From contig NZ_KB906264.1 of the NCBI RefSeq assembly GCF_000381265.1, positions 124,001 through 188,000 on the forward strand: a stretch of 64,000 nucleotides of DNA. The letters run 5' to 3'. Origin of the DNA: Curvibacter lanceolatus ATCC 14669 (lineage in GTDB: Bacteria > Pseudomonadota > Gammaproteobacteria > Burkholderiales > Burkholderiaceae_C). Numbering within the stretch: the stretch's first letter is position 1; every line of letters begins with the position of its first letter. Of the stretch, positions 10,081 through 19,099 are shown piece by piece. Position numbers and translations under genes: made by a program. Below the pieces are notes generated by a model that worked only from the letters and a program-made list of their open reading frames with translations, did no database searches and was not told the origin of the DNA.

Positions 10081-10625
10081 TTTCCCCGCTCCTGCAATTG
10101 CAGAGAGGCCGGTCGCTCGATCCAGTCACCCGAGGAGGAGTCTTGGACCACCTCACGCAGTTGGACTTCGGTCTCGGTGATTTTCATGATTCGGCCAAAA
10201 TTCTGCCCCAGATAATTGCCGACCTTGACTTGGTACAAGAGGTTGTCGATGCGCAGCAGTGCCACAGGCACGCCCCCTTTTTGCATGCTGCCCACCATGG
10301 CCATCGAATCCAGCGGCATCATCTCGAGCGCCTCTTTGCGCCGAGCCATTTCAGGCGCAATGATGGCCATATTGCCCGGCGACGCTGAATCACGTTTCAG
10401 CGCCTGAGTGAGTTTCTGGGCATTGAACGGGTCCATAGCATCCGCTCCCAGGTATTCCTGGGGAATGAACTTCTTCGGCTCGGAGATCGGCGCCACCTTG
10501 GGTCGGCTCTGGGCTCTTTGCTCAGCCATCCAGGTGCTGATTTCAGACTCATCCGAACCGCACGCGGCCAAGACCGTTGTCGCCACGACCAGCATGGGCC
10601 ATAAAGATTGCAGGGACCGGTTCAT
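10077..10625 (-). CDS. pilP: type IV pilus assembly lipoprotein PilP
   Basis: 182 aa inner-membrane lipoprotein (signal VVATTVLAACG with lipobox) of the PilNOP alignment complex that links PilM to the PilQ secretin. The linker is followed by the beta-domain that contacts PilQ (VALLRIDNLLYQVKVGNYLGQNFGRI, then LREVVQD, ending WIERPASLQL), as expected for the family. The 3' end overlaps the pilQ start by 4 bp and the 5' end overlaps pilO by 4 bp. Confidence 0.95.
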   Translation of the reverse strand: MNRSLQSLWPMLVVATTVLAACGSDESEISTWMAEQRAQSRPKVAPISEPKKFIPQEYLGADAMDPFNAQKLTQALKRDSASPGNMAIIAPEMARRKEALEMMPLDSMAMVGSMQKGGVPVALLRIDNLLYQVKVGNYLGQNFGRIMKITETEVQLREVVQDSSSGDWIERPASLQLQERGK

Positions 10626-11284
10626 TTGCCCCCCTTGGCCTGCCGCTGGCTGGCCACTTCATCCGGATCCAGATAACGGAAGGTTCGGGCCGTGGCATCC
10701 ATCACCAATGTCCCATCCTTACCCGGACCCAAGGTCAGGTTGTTCAGGGTCACGATGCGTGACAGATGAGCCACATCGGAGGCAAAAAAGCCGATGTCAT
10801 GGTATTTGCCCGTGACGCGGATCGAGATCGGCAACTCAGCGTAATACTCTTTGACCGCCATCTGCCCGGGGCGGAACAACTCGAACTGCAGACTGCGCCC
10901 CAGACCGGCCTGATTGATGTCAGATAACAAGGCCGACATTTCCGCCTTGCCCGGCAATTGCTTTTCCAATTGATTCACATACTGCAGAACCTGCTCGCGC
11001 TGCTTTTTCAACGCATCCAGATTCACCGCTTTGGTCAACTTGGCACTGAAATCAGTCTTGAGTTTTTCTTCAGTCAGCACTTCTTGTTCCAGCTCTGCCT
11101 GGAAATCGGTGAGCCAAGCGAACCACGCCACGATGACCACCGCAGCGGCGGCACACACAAAAGTCAGATAACGCGGAAACGCCGGCCACGCCGAAGGATC
11201 TTTGGGGTCGAGGTCGGAAAACTGGGACCTCGCCTGCTCCAACAGAGCAGGAAAATCGATTGAAAGCTTGGTGTTGATCGCCAT
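10622..11284 (-). CDS. pilO: type IV pilus inner-membrane platform protein PilO
   Basis: 220 aa from the ATG at 11284 (MAINTKLSIDF). A GTG at 11296 that overlaps the pilN stop is an alternative start. The layout is the PilO one: a short cytoplasmic segment (FSDLDPKDPSAWPAFPRYL), one membrane helix (VCAAAAVVIVAWFAWL), a coiled coil, and a C-terminal ferredoxin-like domain (FELFRPG, then YYAELPISIRVTGKYHDIGFFASDVA). It forms heterodimers with PilN. Confidence 0.95.
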   Translation of the reverse strand: MAINTKLSIDFPALLEQARSQFSDLDPKDPSAWPAFPRYLTFVCAAAAVVIVAWFAWLTDFQAELEQEVLTEEKLKTDFSAKLTKAVNLDALKKQREQVLQYVNQLEKQLPGKAEMSALLSDINQAGLGRSLQFELFRPGQMAVKEYYAELPISIRVTGKYHDIGFFASDVAHLSRIVTLNNLTLGPGKDGTLVMDATARTFRYLDPDEVASQRQAKGGK

Positions 11285-11292
11285 CGTGAGAC

Positions 11293-11892
11293 TCACTTCT
11301 TCGCCGCCGCTTCGGCGGCCTTCTCAACATCCGAGGCTCGCAGCAACTGGAATCTCATACCGAAATTAGCCACCCGGCGTTGATCCCGGGGGCTCAGATT
11401 CACGGTGCCGGCTTGAATTTCAAGCAATTCAGGCCGGGCAAACCAAGGAGAACCCGAGGAAAAATTCTTCAGCACCTCAGAAACGCGCTGATTGGACTGG
11501 GCCACTCCCTGAATCAGGATGGTCTGGCCCTCCTGCCGCATGCTCGTCACATAAACCCCATCGGGCAATTGTTTGACCAACTCATTCATGAGGTAGGTCT
11601 GGGCATTGCGATCGGACTGCAGGTCTTCCACCGCCTTCTGGCGAGCCTTCAGCGCGGCAATCTCGGCCTCGATGTTCGAGATCTCCTTGATCTGCACTTC
11701 AAGCGACTTGATCTCGGCCTTCAGCGTCTCGTTGCGCTCACGCTGGTCCGTCAGGCTGGACTGGTACACCAGGTACACCACCGCCACCAACAGGGCCCCG
11801 AGCATCATCGACCCCACCACAGCCACTTTGAAGGCTTCCTTGCGCTTGAGGCGGGCCTCTTCGCGATGAGGCAGCAGGTTGATCAGGATCAT
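11293..11892 (-). CDS. pilN: type IV pilus inner-membrane protein PilN
   Basis: 199 aa from ATG 11892 (MILINLLPHRE). The conserved INLLPHR N-terminal peptide binds the groove of PilM. It is followed by one membrane helix (VVGSMMLGALLVAVVYLVY), a coiled coil (residues about 55-105) and a ferredoxin-like domain (LPDGVYVTSMRQEGQTILIQGVA). The ATG overlaps the pilM stop (ATGA). Confidence 0.95.
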   Translation of the reverse strand: MILINLLPHREEARLKRKEAFKVAVVGSMMLGALLVAVVYLVYQSSLTDQRERNETLKAEIKSLEVQIKEISNIEAEIAALKARQKAVEDLQSDRNAQTYLMNELVKQLPDGVYVTSMRQEGQTILIQGVAQSNQRVSEVLKNFSSGSPWFARPELLEIQAGTVNLSPRDQRRVANFGMRFQLLRASDVEKAAEAAAKK

Positions 11893-12968
11893 GTCAGGAA
11901 CCTCCGCATGGCCAGTCCACATGCGGTGAGGTAGGCGGGCGCCTCACGGGCCATTTTCTTCAGGCGCACGGAGTCTTGAATCTGCATGCCCTCGAAAGGG
12001 TTCACCACACTGCAGGCAAACGAGGTCTGTTGCGTCACCGCTTCAGCCAGGCCCGGCAGGGCCGCAGAGCCCCCCGCCAGCAGAATGTGATCCACGCGAT
12101 TGAACGGCGTGCTGGTGAAGAAGAACTGGAGCGCCCGGCCGATTTCCTGCGCCACGCTTTCCACAAAGGGCCGCAGCACCGACGAGGCGTAATCGTCAGG
12201 CAACTCGCCAGAGCGTTTTTTGGACTCCGCCTCTTCCGGCGAGAAGCCATATTGGCGCACGATCAACTGGGTCAGTTGTGCGCCGCCAAAGGCCTGATCA
12301 CGCTCATACAAAACCTCACCGTCCTTGAGCACCTGCAGGCTGGTGGTCATCGAGCCCACCTCGAACAAGGCCACCATCAGACCGGTGCCCTGCCCTGGCA
12401 GCTGCTCGATCAGGCGGCCAGCCGCCAGGCGGGAGGCAAAAGATTCGACATCGAGCACCACCGGCTTGAGGCCGGCGGCCTCGGCCAGGCCCTGGCGATC
12501 CTGCACCTTTTCCTTGCGCGAAGCAGCAATCAGGACGTCCACATCGCCCTGCGAACTCAGGCTGGGGCCGATGACACAGAAGTCCAGGCTGACTTCATCC
12601 AGCGAAAAAGGAATGTATTGATTGGCTTCGGATTCGACCTGAACTTCCAGTTCCTGGTCCGAGAGACCCCCTGGAAGAACGATGCGCTTGGTGATGACGG
12701 CCGACGCGGGCAGCGCCATGGCCACGTTTTTGGTACGGCTGCCACAACGCTTGATCAGGCGTTTCACGGCATCAGCCACCTCATCGAACTTCTCGATGTT
12801 GCCGTCGATGATCCAGCCCTTCTCCAGCGGCTCCATCATGCAGCGCTCGAGAACATACCCTCCGGACTTTTCGCGACCCAGCTCAACCAGCTTGACGCTG
12901 GACGAACTGATATCAATGCCGAGCAGGGGCGCCACCTGCCGGCCAAACAATGATCCTAAAGAGATCAA
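11889..12968 (-). CDS. pilM: type IV pilus actin-like ATPase PilM
   Basis: 359 aa from a TTG start at 12968 (MISLGSLFG), chosen because a strong GGGGGA lies 5 bp upstream. A GTG at 12986 is an alternative. PilM is the cytoplasmic FtsA/actin-like component that binds PilN. Visible features are phosphate-1-like LLGIDISSSSVKLVELG, a DxG-like segment in ALFEVGSMTTSLQVL, and the phosphate-2/adenosine region HILLAGGSAALPGL. It is the first gene of pilMNOPQ and diverges from mrcA. Confidence 0.95.
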   Translation of the reverse strand: MISLGSLFGRQVAPLLGIDISSSSVKLVELGREKSGGYVLERCMMEPLEKGWIIDGNIEKFDEVADAVKRLIKRCGSRTKNVAMALPASAVITKRIVLPGGLSDQELEVQVESEANQYIPFSLDEVSLDFCVIGPSLSSQGDVDVLIAASRKEKVQDRQGLAEAAGLKPVVLDVESFASRLAAGRLIEQLPGQGTGLMVALFEVGSMTTSLQVLKDGEVLYERDQAFGGAQLTQLIVRQYGFSPEEAESKKRSGELPDDYASSVLRPFVESVAQEIGRALQFFFTSTPFNRVDHILLAGGSAALPGLAEAVTQQTSFACSVVNPFEGMQIQDSVRLKKMAREAPAYLTACGLAMRRFLT

Positions 12969-13179
12969 GATGGTCCCCCGTAACACGCCCGGACGGACGC
13001 TTCTACTTCACACTTTGCTTGAATGCTATCAGCAAGGGTGTTGTCAGACCAAGGAATTCCACCCGGCAGCGTTCACCTCTCGTTGTCAAAAGCAGACGAT
13101 TTGTGACTATTTTGCAATAAGTTACGGAACCCGCTGATGTGGCAGGTCAGGGCAAGCCACCCTGCGCGTGCTCAATTTC

Positions 13180-13185
13180 TATAAT
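13180..13185 (+). promoter_or_regulatory. candidate -10 element of mrcA
   Basis: TATAAT matches the sigma-70 consensus exactly and lies 24 bp before the mrcA ATG. No good -35 hexamer is present at normal spacing, so the call is tentative. The 240-bp intergenic region also has to hold the pilM promoter on the other strand, which I could not place. Confidence 0.45.
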
Positions 13186-13209
13186 TCGCAATTCACTTCG
13201 CAATCGACC

Positions 13210-15618
13210 ATGGCACGCTCCACCCCCAAGAACCCTCAGGAGTCCCCTCGCACCGGCTCGCCAGCGAGAACTCACTGGGCGGTACGGGTGCTGCTGTGGC
13301 TGGCCGGGTTGGCGCTGGCAGGCTTGCTGAGCGTGCTGATGCTGGTGGCCGTGGCCCTGGCGGTGGCCTACCCCAACCTGCCCGACATCACCGACCTGTC
13401 TGACTACCAGCCCAAGCTCCCCTTGCGCGTCTATTCGGCAGACGGCGCGCTGCTGGGTGAATTCGGTGAGGAGCGTCGCAACCTGACGCCCATCAAGGAC
13501 ATCCCGAAGATCATGAAGGACGCCGTGCTGGCGGTCGAAGATGCACGCTTCTATCAGCACGGCGGGGTGGACTACATCGGCATGTTCCGCGCCGGCCTGG
13601 CCAACCTGGGCCGGGTCAAGAGCCAGGGGGCCTCGACCATCACGATGCAGGTGGCGCGCAACGTCTACCTCTCCTCCGAGAAGACCTTCACCCGCAAGAT
13701 CTACGAAATCCTGCTCACCTTCAAGCTTGAGCACATGCTGAGCAAGGATCAGATCCTCGAGATCTACATGAACCAGATTTTTCTGGGCAACCGCGCCTAC
13801 GGCTTCTCGGCCGCGGCCGACACCTATTTTGGCAAGCCTCTGAAAGACATCACGGTGGCCGAGGCCGCCATGCTGGCCGGCCTGCCCAAGGCCCCGTCGG
13901 CCTACAACCCGATCAGCAACCCCAAACGGGCTCGCATCCGGCAGCAATACATCATCGACCGGATGGAAGAGAACGGCTTCATCACCAAAGCGCAGGCCGA
14001 TGATGCCCGCAACGAGGCCTTGCGCATCAAGTTCGGCCCCGACAGCTCGCGCATCCACGCCGAGTACGTGGCCGAAACCGTGCGCCAATTGGTGCTCACG
14101 CAATACGGAGCCGAGGCCTACACGCGGGGCCTGAACGTCTACACCTCGATCAATGCAGCCGACCAGGACACGGCCTACCGCGCGCTGCGCAAGGGCATCA
14201 TGGACTACGAGCGGCGTCAGGTGTACCGGGGCCCCGAGCGCTTCATCAACCTACCCGGCAACCCCAAAGAGCTGGACGAGGCCATCGACGACGCCTTCTC
14301 CGACCACCCTGACAACGGCGATGTGATGGCCGCCGTGGTGTTGGATGCCAACCCCAAGAAAATCACCGCGGTACGCCCCAACGGCGACAGCGTCGAAATC
14401 ACCGGTGATGGCTTGAAACCCGCGCAATCGGGCCTGTCTGACAAAGCCCCTCCCAACATCCGGCTGCGCCGAGGCGCTGTGATCCGTGTGGTGAAGACGC
14501 CCAAGGACACCTGGGAGATCACCCAGTTGCCCGAGGTGGAAGGCGCTTTTGTGGCTGTGGACCCGCGCAGCGGGGCCATCAAGGCCCTGGTCGGCGGCTT
14601 CGATTTCGACAAGAACAAGTTCAACCATGTGACCCAGGCCTGGCGCCAGCCAGGCTCGAGCTTCAAGCCCTTCATCTATTCGGCCGCGCTCGAAAAGGGT
14701 TTTGGACCGGCCACCGTGGTGAACGACGCGCCGCTGTTCTTTGATGCCGGCACCACCGGCGGGCAGCCTTGGGAACCGAAGAACTACGACGGCACCTTCG
14801 AAGGCCCGATGACCCTGCGCCGGGGTCTGGCCAAGTCCAAGAACATGATTTCGATCCGGGTGTTGCAATCGATTGGCGCGCGCTACGCCCAGGACTGGAT
14901 CACCCACTTCGGCTTTGAAGCCGAAAAGCACCCGCCCTACCTGACCATGGCGCTGGGTGCGGGCTCCGTCACGCCGATGCAGATGGTGATGGCGTACTCG
15001 GTGTTCGCCAACGGGGGCTACCGGGTCAACCCCTGGGTGATCGATCACATCACCGACCAGAAGGGCAAGCTGCTGGTGCAGAGCAAGACGCCCGCGCTGG
15101 ACGAAAACCCGCGCGCCATCTCCCCGCGCAATGCCTTCATGATGGACAGCCTGCTGCAGGAAGTAGCCCGCTCGGGCACGGCGGCCAAGGCCCAGGCCAC
15201 CCTGAAGCGCCCCGACATCTACGGCAAGACCGGCACCACCAACGACTCCATGGACGCCTGGTTTGCGGGCTTTCAACCCACGCTGGCGGCGGTGACCTGG
15301 ATTGGCTACGACACCCCGCGCAAGCTGGGGGATCGAGAAACCGGGGGCGGCCTGAGCCTGCCGGTGTGGATCACCTTCATGGAACGCGCGCTCAAGGGCG
15401 TGCCGGTCAGCGAGCCCAGCGCCCCCGAAGGCGTGGTCAACGTGGGGGGTGAATGGTATTTTGAAGAGTTCGCCCGCGGCAACAGCGTGAGCAGCCTGGG
15501 CCTGGACGACAAGGGCGGCAGCGCCGGGGTGGCCCCGCCTGCGGCAGCCACCGGGGGCGCCCACCCGCCTGCACCGGCAGACGAGCGCTCACGCATCCTC
15601 GACCTTTTCAGGAACTAG
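13210..15618 (+). CDS. mrcA: penicillin-binding protein 1A (bifunctional transglycosylase/transpeptidase)
   Basis: 802 aa from ATG 13210. It polymerises and cross-links peptidoglycan in the periplasm. It has a cytoplasmic tail, one TM helix (VLLWLAGLALAGLLSVLML), then GT51 transglycosylase motifs (AVEDARFYQHGG with the catalytic Glu, QGASTITMQVARN, RKIYEILLTFKLE). An OB-like insert follows, then the transpeptidase with PGSSFKPFIY (SxxK Ser), SKN in LAKSKNMISIR, and KTGTTN. The C-terminal tail is Gly/Pro/Ala-rich. It is divergent from pilM, the standard betaproteobacterial context. The stop codon runs straight into the 89-bp repeat array. Confidence 0.96.
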   Translation: MARSTPKNPQESPRTGSPARTHWAVRVLLWLAGLALAGLLSVLMLVAVALAVAYPNLPDITDLSDYQPKLPLRVYSADGALLGEFGEERRNLTPIKDIPKIMKDAVLAVEDARFYQHGGVDYIGMFRAGLANLGRVKSQGASTITMQVARNVYLSSEKTFTRKIYEILLTFKLEHMLSKDQILEIYMNQIFLGNRAYGFSAAADTYFGKPLKDITVAEAAMLAGLPKAPSAYNPISNPKRARIRQQYIIDRMEENGFITKAQADDARNEALRIKFGPDSSRIHAEYVAETVRQLVLTQYGAEAYTRGLNVYTSINAADQDTAYRALRKGIMDYERRQVYRGPERFINLPGNPKELDEAIDDAFSDHPDNGDVMAAVVLDANPKKITAVRPNGDSVEITGDGLKPAQSGLSDKAPPNIRLRRGAVIRVVKTPKDTWEITQLPEVEGAFVAVDPRSGAIKALVGGFDFDKNKFNHVTQAWRQPGSSFKPFIYSAALEKGFGPATVVNDAPLFFDAGTTGGQPWEPKNYDGTFEGPMTLRRGLAKSKNMISIRVLQSIGARYAQDWITHFGFEAEKHPPYLTMALGAGSVTPMQMVMAYSVFANGGYRVNPWVIDHITDQKGKLLVQSKTPALDENPRAISPRNAFMMDSLLQEVARSGTAAKAQATLKRPDIYGKTGTTNDSMDAWFAGFQPTLAAVTWIGYDTPRKLGDRETGGGLSLPVWITFMERALKGVPVSEPSAPEGVVNVGGEWYFEEFARGNSVSSLGLDDKGGSAGVAPPAAATGGAHPPAPADERSRILDLFRN

Positions 15619-16060
15619 GGCCCCCACGCTCCCTCACTTCGTGTGGTCGCTGCCCCCCAAGGGGGCCCAGCCCGCCTTCGGGCGGCCGGGCGCCGGGCTG
15701 ATCTCGGGCCCCCACGGTCGCGCACTTCGTGTCACTCCCTGCCCCCCGGGGGGGCCCAGCCCGCCTTCGGGCGGCCGGGCGGCGGGCTGATCTCGGGCCC
15801 CCACGGTCGCGCACTTCGTGTCACTCCCTGCCCCCCGGGGGGGCCCAGCCCGCCTTCGGGCGGCCGGGCGGCGGGCTGATCTCGGGCCCCCACGGTCGCG
15901 CACTTCGTGTCACTCCCTGCCCCCCAGGGGGGCCCAGCCCGCCTTCGGGCGGCCGGGCGGCGGGCTGATCTCGGGCCCCCACGGTCGCGCACTTCGTGTC
16001 ACTCCCTGCCCCCCAGGGGGGGCCAGCCCGCCTTCGGGCGGCCGGGCGCCGGGCTGACCG
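15619..16060 (+). repeat. five tandem copies of an 89-bp GC-rich repeat
   Basis: A unit containing CACGGTCGCGCACTTCGTG recurs with the marker CAC at 15713, 15802, 15891 and 15980 (exact 89-bp period). A diverged first copy lies at 15625 (88 bp before). Each unit contains the stem-loop CCGCC-TTCG-GGCGG with a UUCG-type loop and an outer AGCCCGCC/GGCGGGCT pairing. The last copies differ by only a few substitutions, so amplification is recent. The small ORFs in the array are by-products of the repetition. Confidence 0.95.
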
Positions 16061-16277
16061 CTTCGTTGCAGGTCTGTGGCATCAAGAAGGGGGCCTGATG
16101 GCCCCCTCACTTCGTGTCTTTGACTGGTGCGGCCGCGGACGCAGACGCTCTTTGCCCTGTCCAGCTCTGCGCAGGCAGGCCTGGAGCCGCAGGGCTCAGC
16201 CCCCCCAAGGGGCCCAGCCCGCCTTGGAGCGACCCGGCGGTGGGCTGATCTGAGGCCGGAACCCTGCAGCGCAGGCC
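16061..16277. other. non-coding spacer with degenerate repeat remnants
   Basis: No gene is seen here. A GGGGGCC/GGCCCCC hairpin lies near 16088-16105, followed again by CACTTCGTG. A decayed sixth copy of the 89-bp unit is recognisable at about 16180-16256. Confidence 0.6.
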
Positions 16278-16610
16278 TCAGGGCGCTGGGAATGCCAAGT
16301 TCTGGCCGGTCTGGGCCGTGGCGTCGAGGCTCAGTTGCTCAAAGAATGAGCCCGTGCCCTTGGTGTCACGCCACCCCCCCTCCACCCAACGGTAGTGGTA
16401 GCCGCCGCTGCGCGTGGCCAGCCAGACCTCATGCAAGGGCTTTTGCAGGTTGATCACGATCTGGCTGCGGTTGGGAAAGGCCATCGTGATCATGCCGCCG
16501 CTGCGCTGGGCGTCGATATCGGCATCGGTGCTGTCGTTGAGGGCATCGCAACGGAGTTCCACCGCCTTGAGCAGGGTTTCGGCACGGTCCATGAATTCAA
16601 GGTCGGTCAT
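16278..16610 (-). CDS. cyaY: iron-sulfur cluster assembly protein CyaY (bacterial frataxin)
   Basis: 110 aa from ATG 16610 ([11 protein letters not shown]). It is a small acidic frataxin that binds iron and modulates IscS activity during Fe-S cluster assembly. The N-terminal acidic helix ([11 protein letters not shown]...[17 protein letters not shown]), the beta-sheet segment [18 protein letters not shown] and the [17 protein letters not shown] strand are diagnostic. The gene is head-to-head with lptM with only 12 bp between the two start codons. Confidence 0.93.
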   Translation of the reverse strand: MTDLEFMDRAETLLKAVELRCDALNDSTDADIDAQRSGGMITMAFPNRSQIVINLQKPLHEVWLATRSGGYHYRWVEGGWRDTKGTGSFFEQLSLDATAQTGQNLAFPAP

Positions 16611-16622
16611 TACAATTCGCTG

Positions 16623-16877
16623 ATGTTGAGTCGAATCCAAATTCTAGTCAGGCTGATTGCCCTTGTCGCTGCGGGTGCCTTGTCGAGCGCTTTGTGCGGC
16701 TGCGGCCAGCGCGGCCCGCTGTACCTGCCGCAAGACCCGGCCGCAGCCCAACGGGCCACCCTGCCCCAGGTGCTGACCCCCGACTCGCTGCGCGCCACGA
16801 CGGATCGCAAACAGCCCGCGGATGCCACGCCAACCGCCCCGGCCACCCCCCTCACGCCCACCACAACCACACCATGA
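16623..16877 (+). CDS. lptM: LPS assembly-associated lipoprotein LptM (YifL/LppL family)
   Basis: 84 aa. A short signal peptide ends in the lipobox ALCGC. It is followed directly by the invariant GQRGPLYLP motif of the LptM/YifL family, then a Pro/Thr-rich tail. In E. coli LptM helps LptD oxidative maturation at the outer membrane. No Shine-Dalgarno is visible before the ATG. TACAAT at 16611-16616 would place transcription start at or next to the ATG. The stop overlaps the lysA ATG (ATGA); cyaY-lptM-lysA is a conserved arrangement. Confidence 0.9.
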   Translation: MLSRIQILVRLIALVAAGALSSALCGCGQRGPLYLPQDPAAAQRATLPQVLTPDSLRATTDRKQPADATPTAPATPLTPTTTTP

Positions 16878-18160
16878 CCCAAGCCCAGTTGCCCGGCCAG
16901 CCCCATATTTCGTACCGTGATCAGGTCCTGACCGTCGAAGGCCTGGCCAGCCCCGAGCTCGCCCAGCGCTTCGGCACCCCCCTGTTTGTCTACTCCAAGG
17001 CCTCCATGCTGGCGGCACTGGCCGCCTACCAGCGTGGCTTTGCCGGTCGCAAGGCGCAGATCTGCTACGCCATGAAGGCCAACTCGTCGCTGGCCATCCT
17101 GCAACTCTTTGCCCAGGCCGGCTGCGGCTTCGACATCGTCTCGGGCGGCGAGCTGGCCCGGGTGCAGGCTGCGGGCGCCGATGTGTCCAAAGTGATCTTC
17201 TCGGGCGTCGGCAAGACCCGCGCCGAAATGCGCCTGGCCCTGCAGGCCGGCATCGGCTGCTTCAACGTCGAAAGCGAAGCCGAACTCGAAGTGCTGAACG
17301 CGGTGGCCCTTGAACTGGGCACCACCGCGCCGGTGAGCATCCGCGTCAACCCCAATGTCGACGCCAAGACCCACCCCTACATCTCTACGGGTCTCAAGGG
17401 CAACAAGTTCGGCGTGGCACACGACCGGGCTCTCGCCACCTACCAGCGCGCCGCCAGCCTGCCCGGCCTGAAGGTGGTGGGCATCGACTGCCACATCGGC
17501 TCGCAGATCACCCAGGTCGACCCCTACCTCGATGCCATGGACCGTGTGCTTGATCTGGTCGAAGCGATCGAGCGGGCCGGCATTCCCATCCACCACATCG
17601 ACTTCGGTGGCGGCCTGGGCATCAACTACAACGGCGACACGCCGCCCGAGGCCGATGCCTTGTGGGCCCAGTTGCTGGCCAAGCTCGATGCGCGCGGCTT
17701 TGGCCAGCGCCAGCTGATGATCGAGCCCGGCCGCTCCCTGGTGGGCAATGCCGGCCTGTGCCTGACCGAAGTGCTCTACCTGAAGCCCGGCGAGCAGAAG
17801 AACTTCTGCATCGTCGATGCGGCCATGAACGACCTGCCCCGCCCGGCCATGTACGAGGCCTACCACGCCATCGTGCCCGTCCAGGCTGACGACACCGCCA
17901 CCGCCACCTCCTACGACGTGGTGGGCCCGGTGTGCGAGAGCGGCGATTGGTTGGGCCGTGACCGCACCTTGGCCGTGGCCCAGGGCGATCTGCTGGCGGT
18001 GCTGTCCACCGGGGCCTATTGCATGAGCATGTCCAGCAACTACAACACCCGTGGGCGCCTGGCCGAGGTGCTGGTGGACGGCGACCAAGCCCATCTGATC
18101 CGCCGCCGCGAGACCGCTGCCGACACCTTTGCGCTGGAAAGCCTGCTGCCTAACGGCTGA
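16874..18160 (+). CDS. lysA: diaminopimelate decarboxylase
   Basis: 428 aa, PLP enzyme that decarboxylates meso-diaminopimelate to L-lysine. PLP lysine is Lys68 in CYAMKANSS. Other family motifs are SGGELARV, HIGSQIT, DFGGGLGINY, EPGRSLVGNAG and the cross-subunit GPVCESGDWLGRD (catalytic Cys) with AYCMSMSSNYN near the C-terminus. It is translationally coupled to lptM by a 4-bp overlap. Confidence 0.96.
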   Translation: MTQAQLPGQPHISYRDQVLTVEGLASPELAQRFGTPLFVYSKASMLAALAAYQRGFAGRKAQICYAMKANSSLAILQLFAQAGCGFDIVSGGELARVQAAGADVSKVIFSGVGKTRAEMRLALQAGIGCFNVESEAELEVLNAVALELGTTAPVSIRVNPNVDAKTHPYISTGLKGNKFGVAHDRALATYQRAASLPGLKVVGIDCHIGSQITQVDPYLDAMDRVLDLVEAIERAGIPIHHIDFGGGLGINYNGDTPPEADALWAQLLAKLDARGFGQRQLMIEPGRSLVGNAGLCLTEVLYLKPGEQKNFCIVDAAMNDLPRPAMYEAYHAIVPVQADDTATATSYDVVGPVCESGDWLGRDRTLAVAQGDLLAVLSTGAYCMSMSSNYNTRGRLAEVLVDGDQAHLIRRRETAADTFALESLLPNG

Positions 18161-18179
18161 TCAATACGGATCAAAGGCA

Positions 18180-18193
18180 TTGATGTGCATCAA
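18180..18193 (+). promoter_or_regulatory. FNR/ANR box in a class II promoter
   Basis: TTGATGTGCATCAA is an exact match to the FNR consensus TTGAT-N4-ATCAA. A -10-like TACAGT lies at 18215-18220, giving a start near 18227 and placing the box centre (18186.5) close to -41. That is the class II activator position for the gene starting at 18259. Confidence 0.85.
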
Positions 18194-18258
18194 GTCACAG
18201 AAATGCCACTTCCGTACAGTGCAGGTTCCGGCTGTGTCGATGGCCGCAGGGAATATGC

Positions 18259-19086
18259 ATGCCTTTGGAACTTTACCGCGACGCTGACCACGCCTGCCTG
18301 ATGTTCACCGACCTCATCGAGGAGGGTGGGCAGGCGGTGCAGGCCAACCAGTTCCTGATCGTGGACGATGGCACGGGCGCCATCATCGACCCAGGTGGCA
18401 ACCTGGCGTTCAACGAGCTGTTCCTGGGCATGTCCAAGCACTTTCCACCCAGCAAGCTCAGCTACCTGCTGGCCTCGCACGCCGACCCCGACATCATCGC
18501 CTCGCTGGACCGCTGGATGACCTCCACCCGCGCCAAGCTGGTGATTTCGCGCATCTGGGAGCGTTTTGCACCCCACTTTGCCAAGGTCGGCAAGACCGAA
18601 GACCGCGTGATCGGCGTGCCGGATGGCGGCGGCAAGCTGCGCATCGGGCGCCATGAAATGTGGCTGCTGCCCGCGCACTTCATGCATTCCGAGGGCAACT
18701 TCCAGTTCTATGACCCGGTCAGCCGCATCCTGTTCACCGGCGATCTGGGCGTGTCACTGACCACCGGCCAGCAGGCCCAGAAGTTCGTCACCGACCTGAC
18801 GGACCACATCCCCTTGATGGAGGGCTTTCACCGGCGCTACATGGTCTCCAACAAGATCCTGCGCCTGTGGGTGCGCATGGTGCGCCAGCTCGACATCAGC
18901 ATGCTGGTGCCCCAGCATGGCGCCCCCATCGTGGGCCAGGTCGCCATCAACCAGTTCTTTGACTGGCTGGAGAACCTGATGTGCGGCATCGACCTGTTTG
19001 ATGACCGCGCCTACCAGTTGCCGACGCTGCAGATCGACCCGCTGCGCGGCGCCCAGCCGGCCCTGCGGGCCGTGGGCGGGCACTGA
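18259..19086 (+). CDS. oxygen-binding di-iron protein (ODP, metallo-beta-lactamase fold), stand-alone
   Basis: 275 aa, cytosolic. It matches the flavodiiron-type di-iron domain and not a hydrolase. The ligand set is complete: His74-x-Asp76-x-Asp78 (SHADPD), His143 (HSEGNFQFY), Asp162 (FTGDLG) and His220 (PQHG). The flavodoxin domain of true flavodiiron reductases is absent, so oxygen sensing or binding, or reduction with a separate electron donor, is more likely than a self-contained NO/O2 reductase. The perfect FNR box upstream indicates induction when oxygen is low. It is convergent with msrQ. Confidence 0.85.
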   Translation: MPLELYRDADHACLMFTDLIEEGGQAVQANQFLIVDDGTGAIIDPGGNLAFNELFLGMSKHFPPSKLSYLLASHADPDIIASLDRWMTSTRAKLVISRIWERFAPHFAKVGKTEDRVIGVPDGGGKLRIGRHEMWLLPAHFMHSEGNFQFYDPVSRILFTGDLGVSLTTGQQAQKFVTDLTDHIPLMEGFHRRYMVSNKILRLWVRMVRQLDISMLVPQHGAPIVGQVAINQFFDWLENLMCGIDLFDDRAYQLPTLQIDPLRGAQPALRAVGGH

Positions 19087-19099
19087 TCAGTCGCCCGGG

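Noticed and set aside
15619-16060. CRISPR array
   Set aside because: The repeats are directly contiguous with no unique spacers and no cas genes nearby.
15634-16110. Several 60-90 codon frames with identical peptides
   Set aside because: They arise from the 89-bp repeat and its hairpins; no start signals and no known protein.
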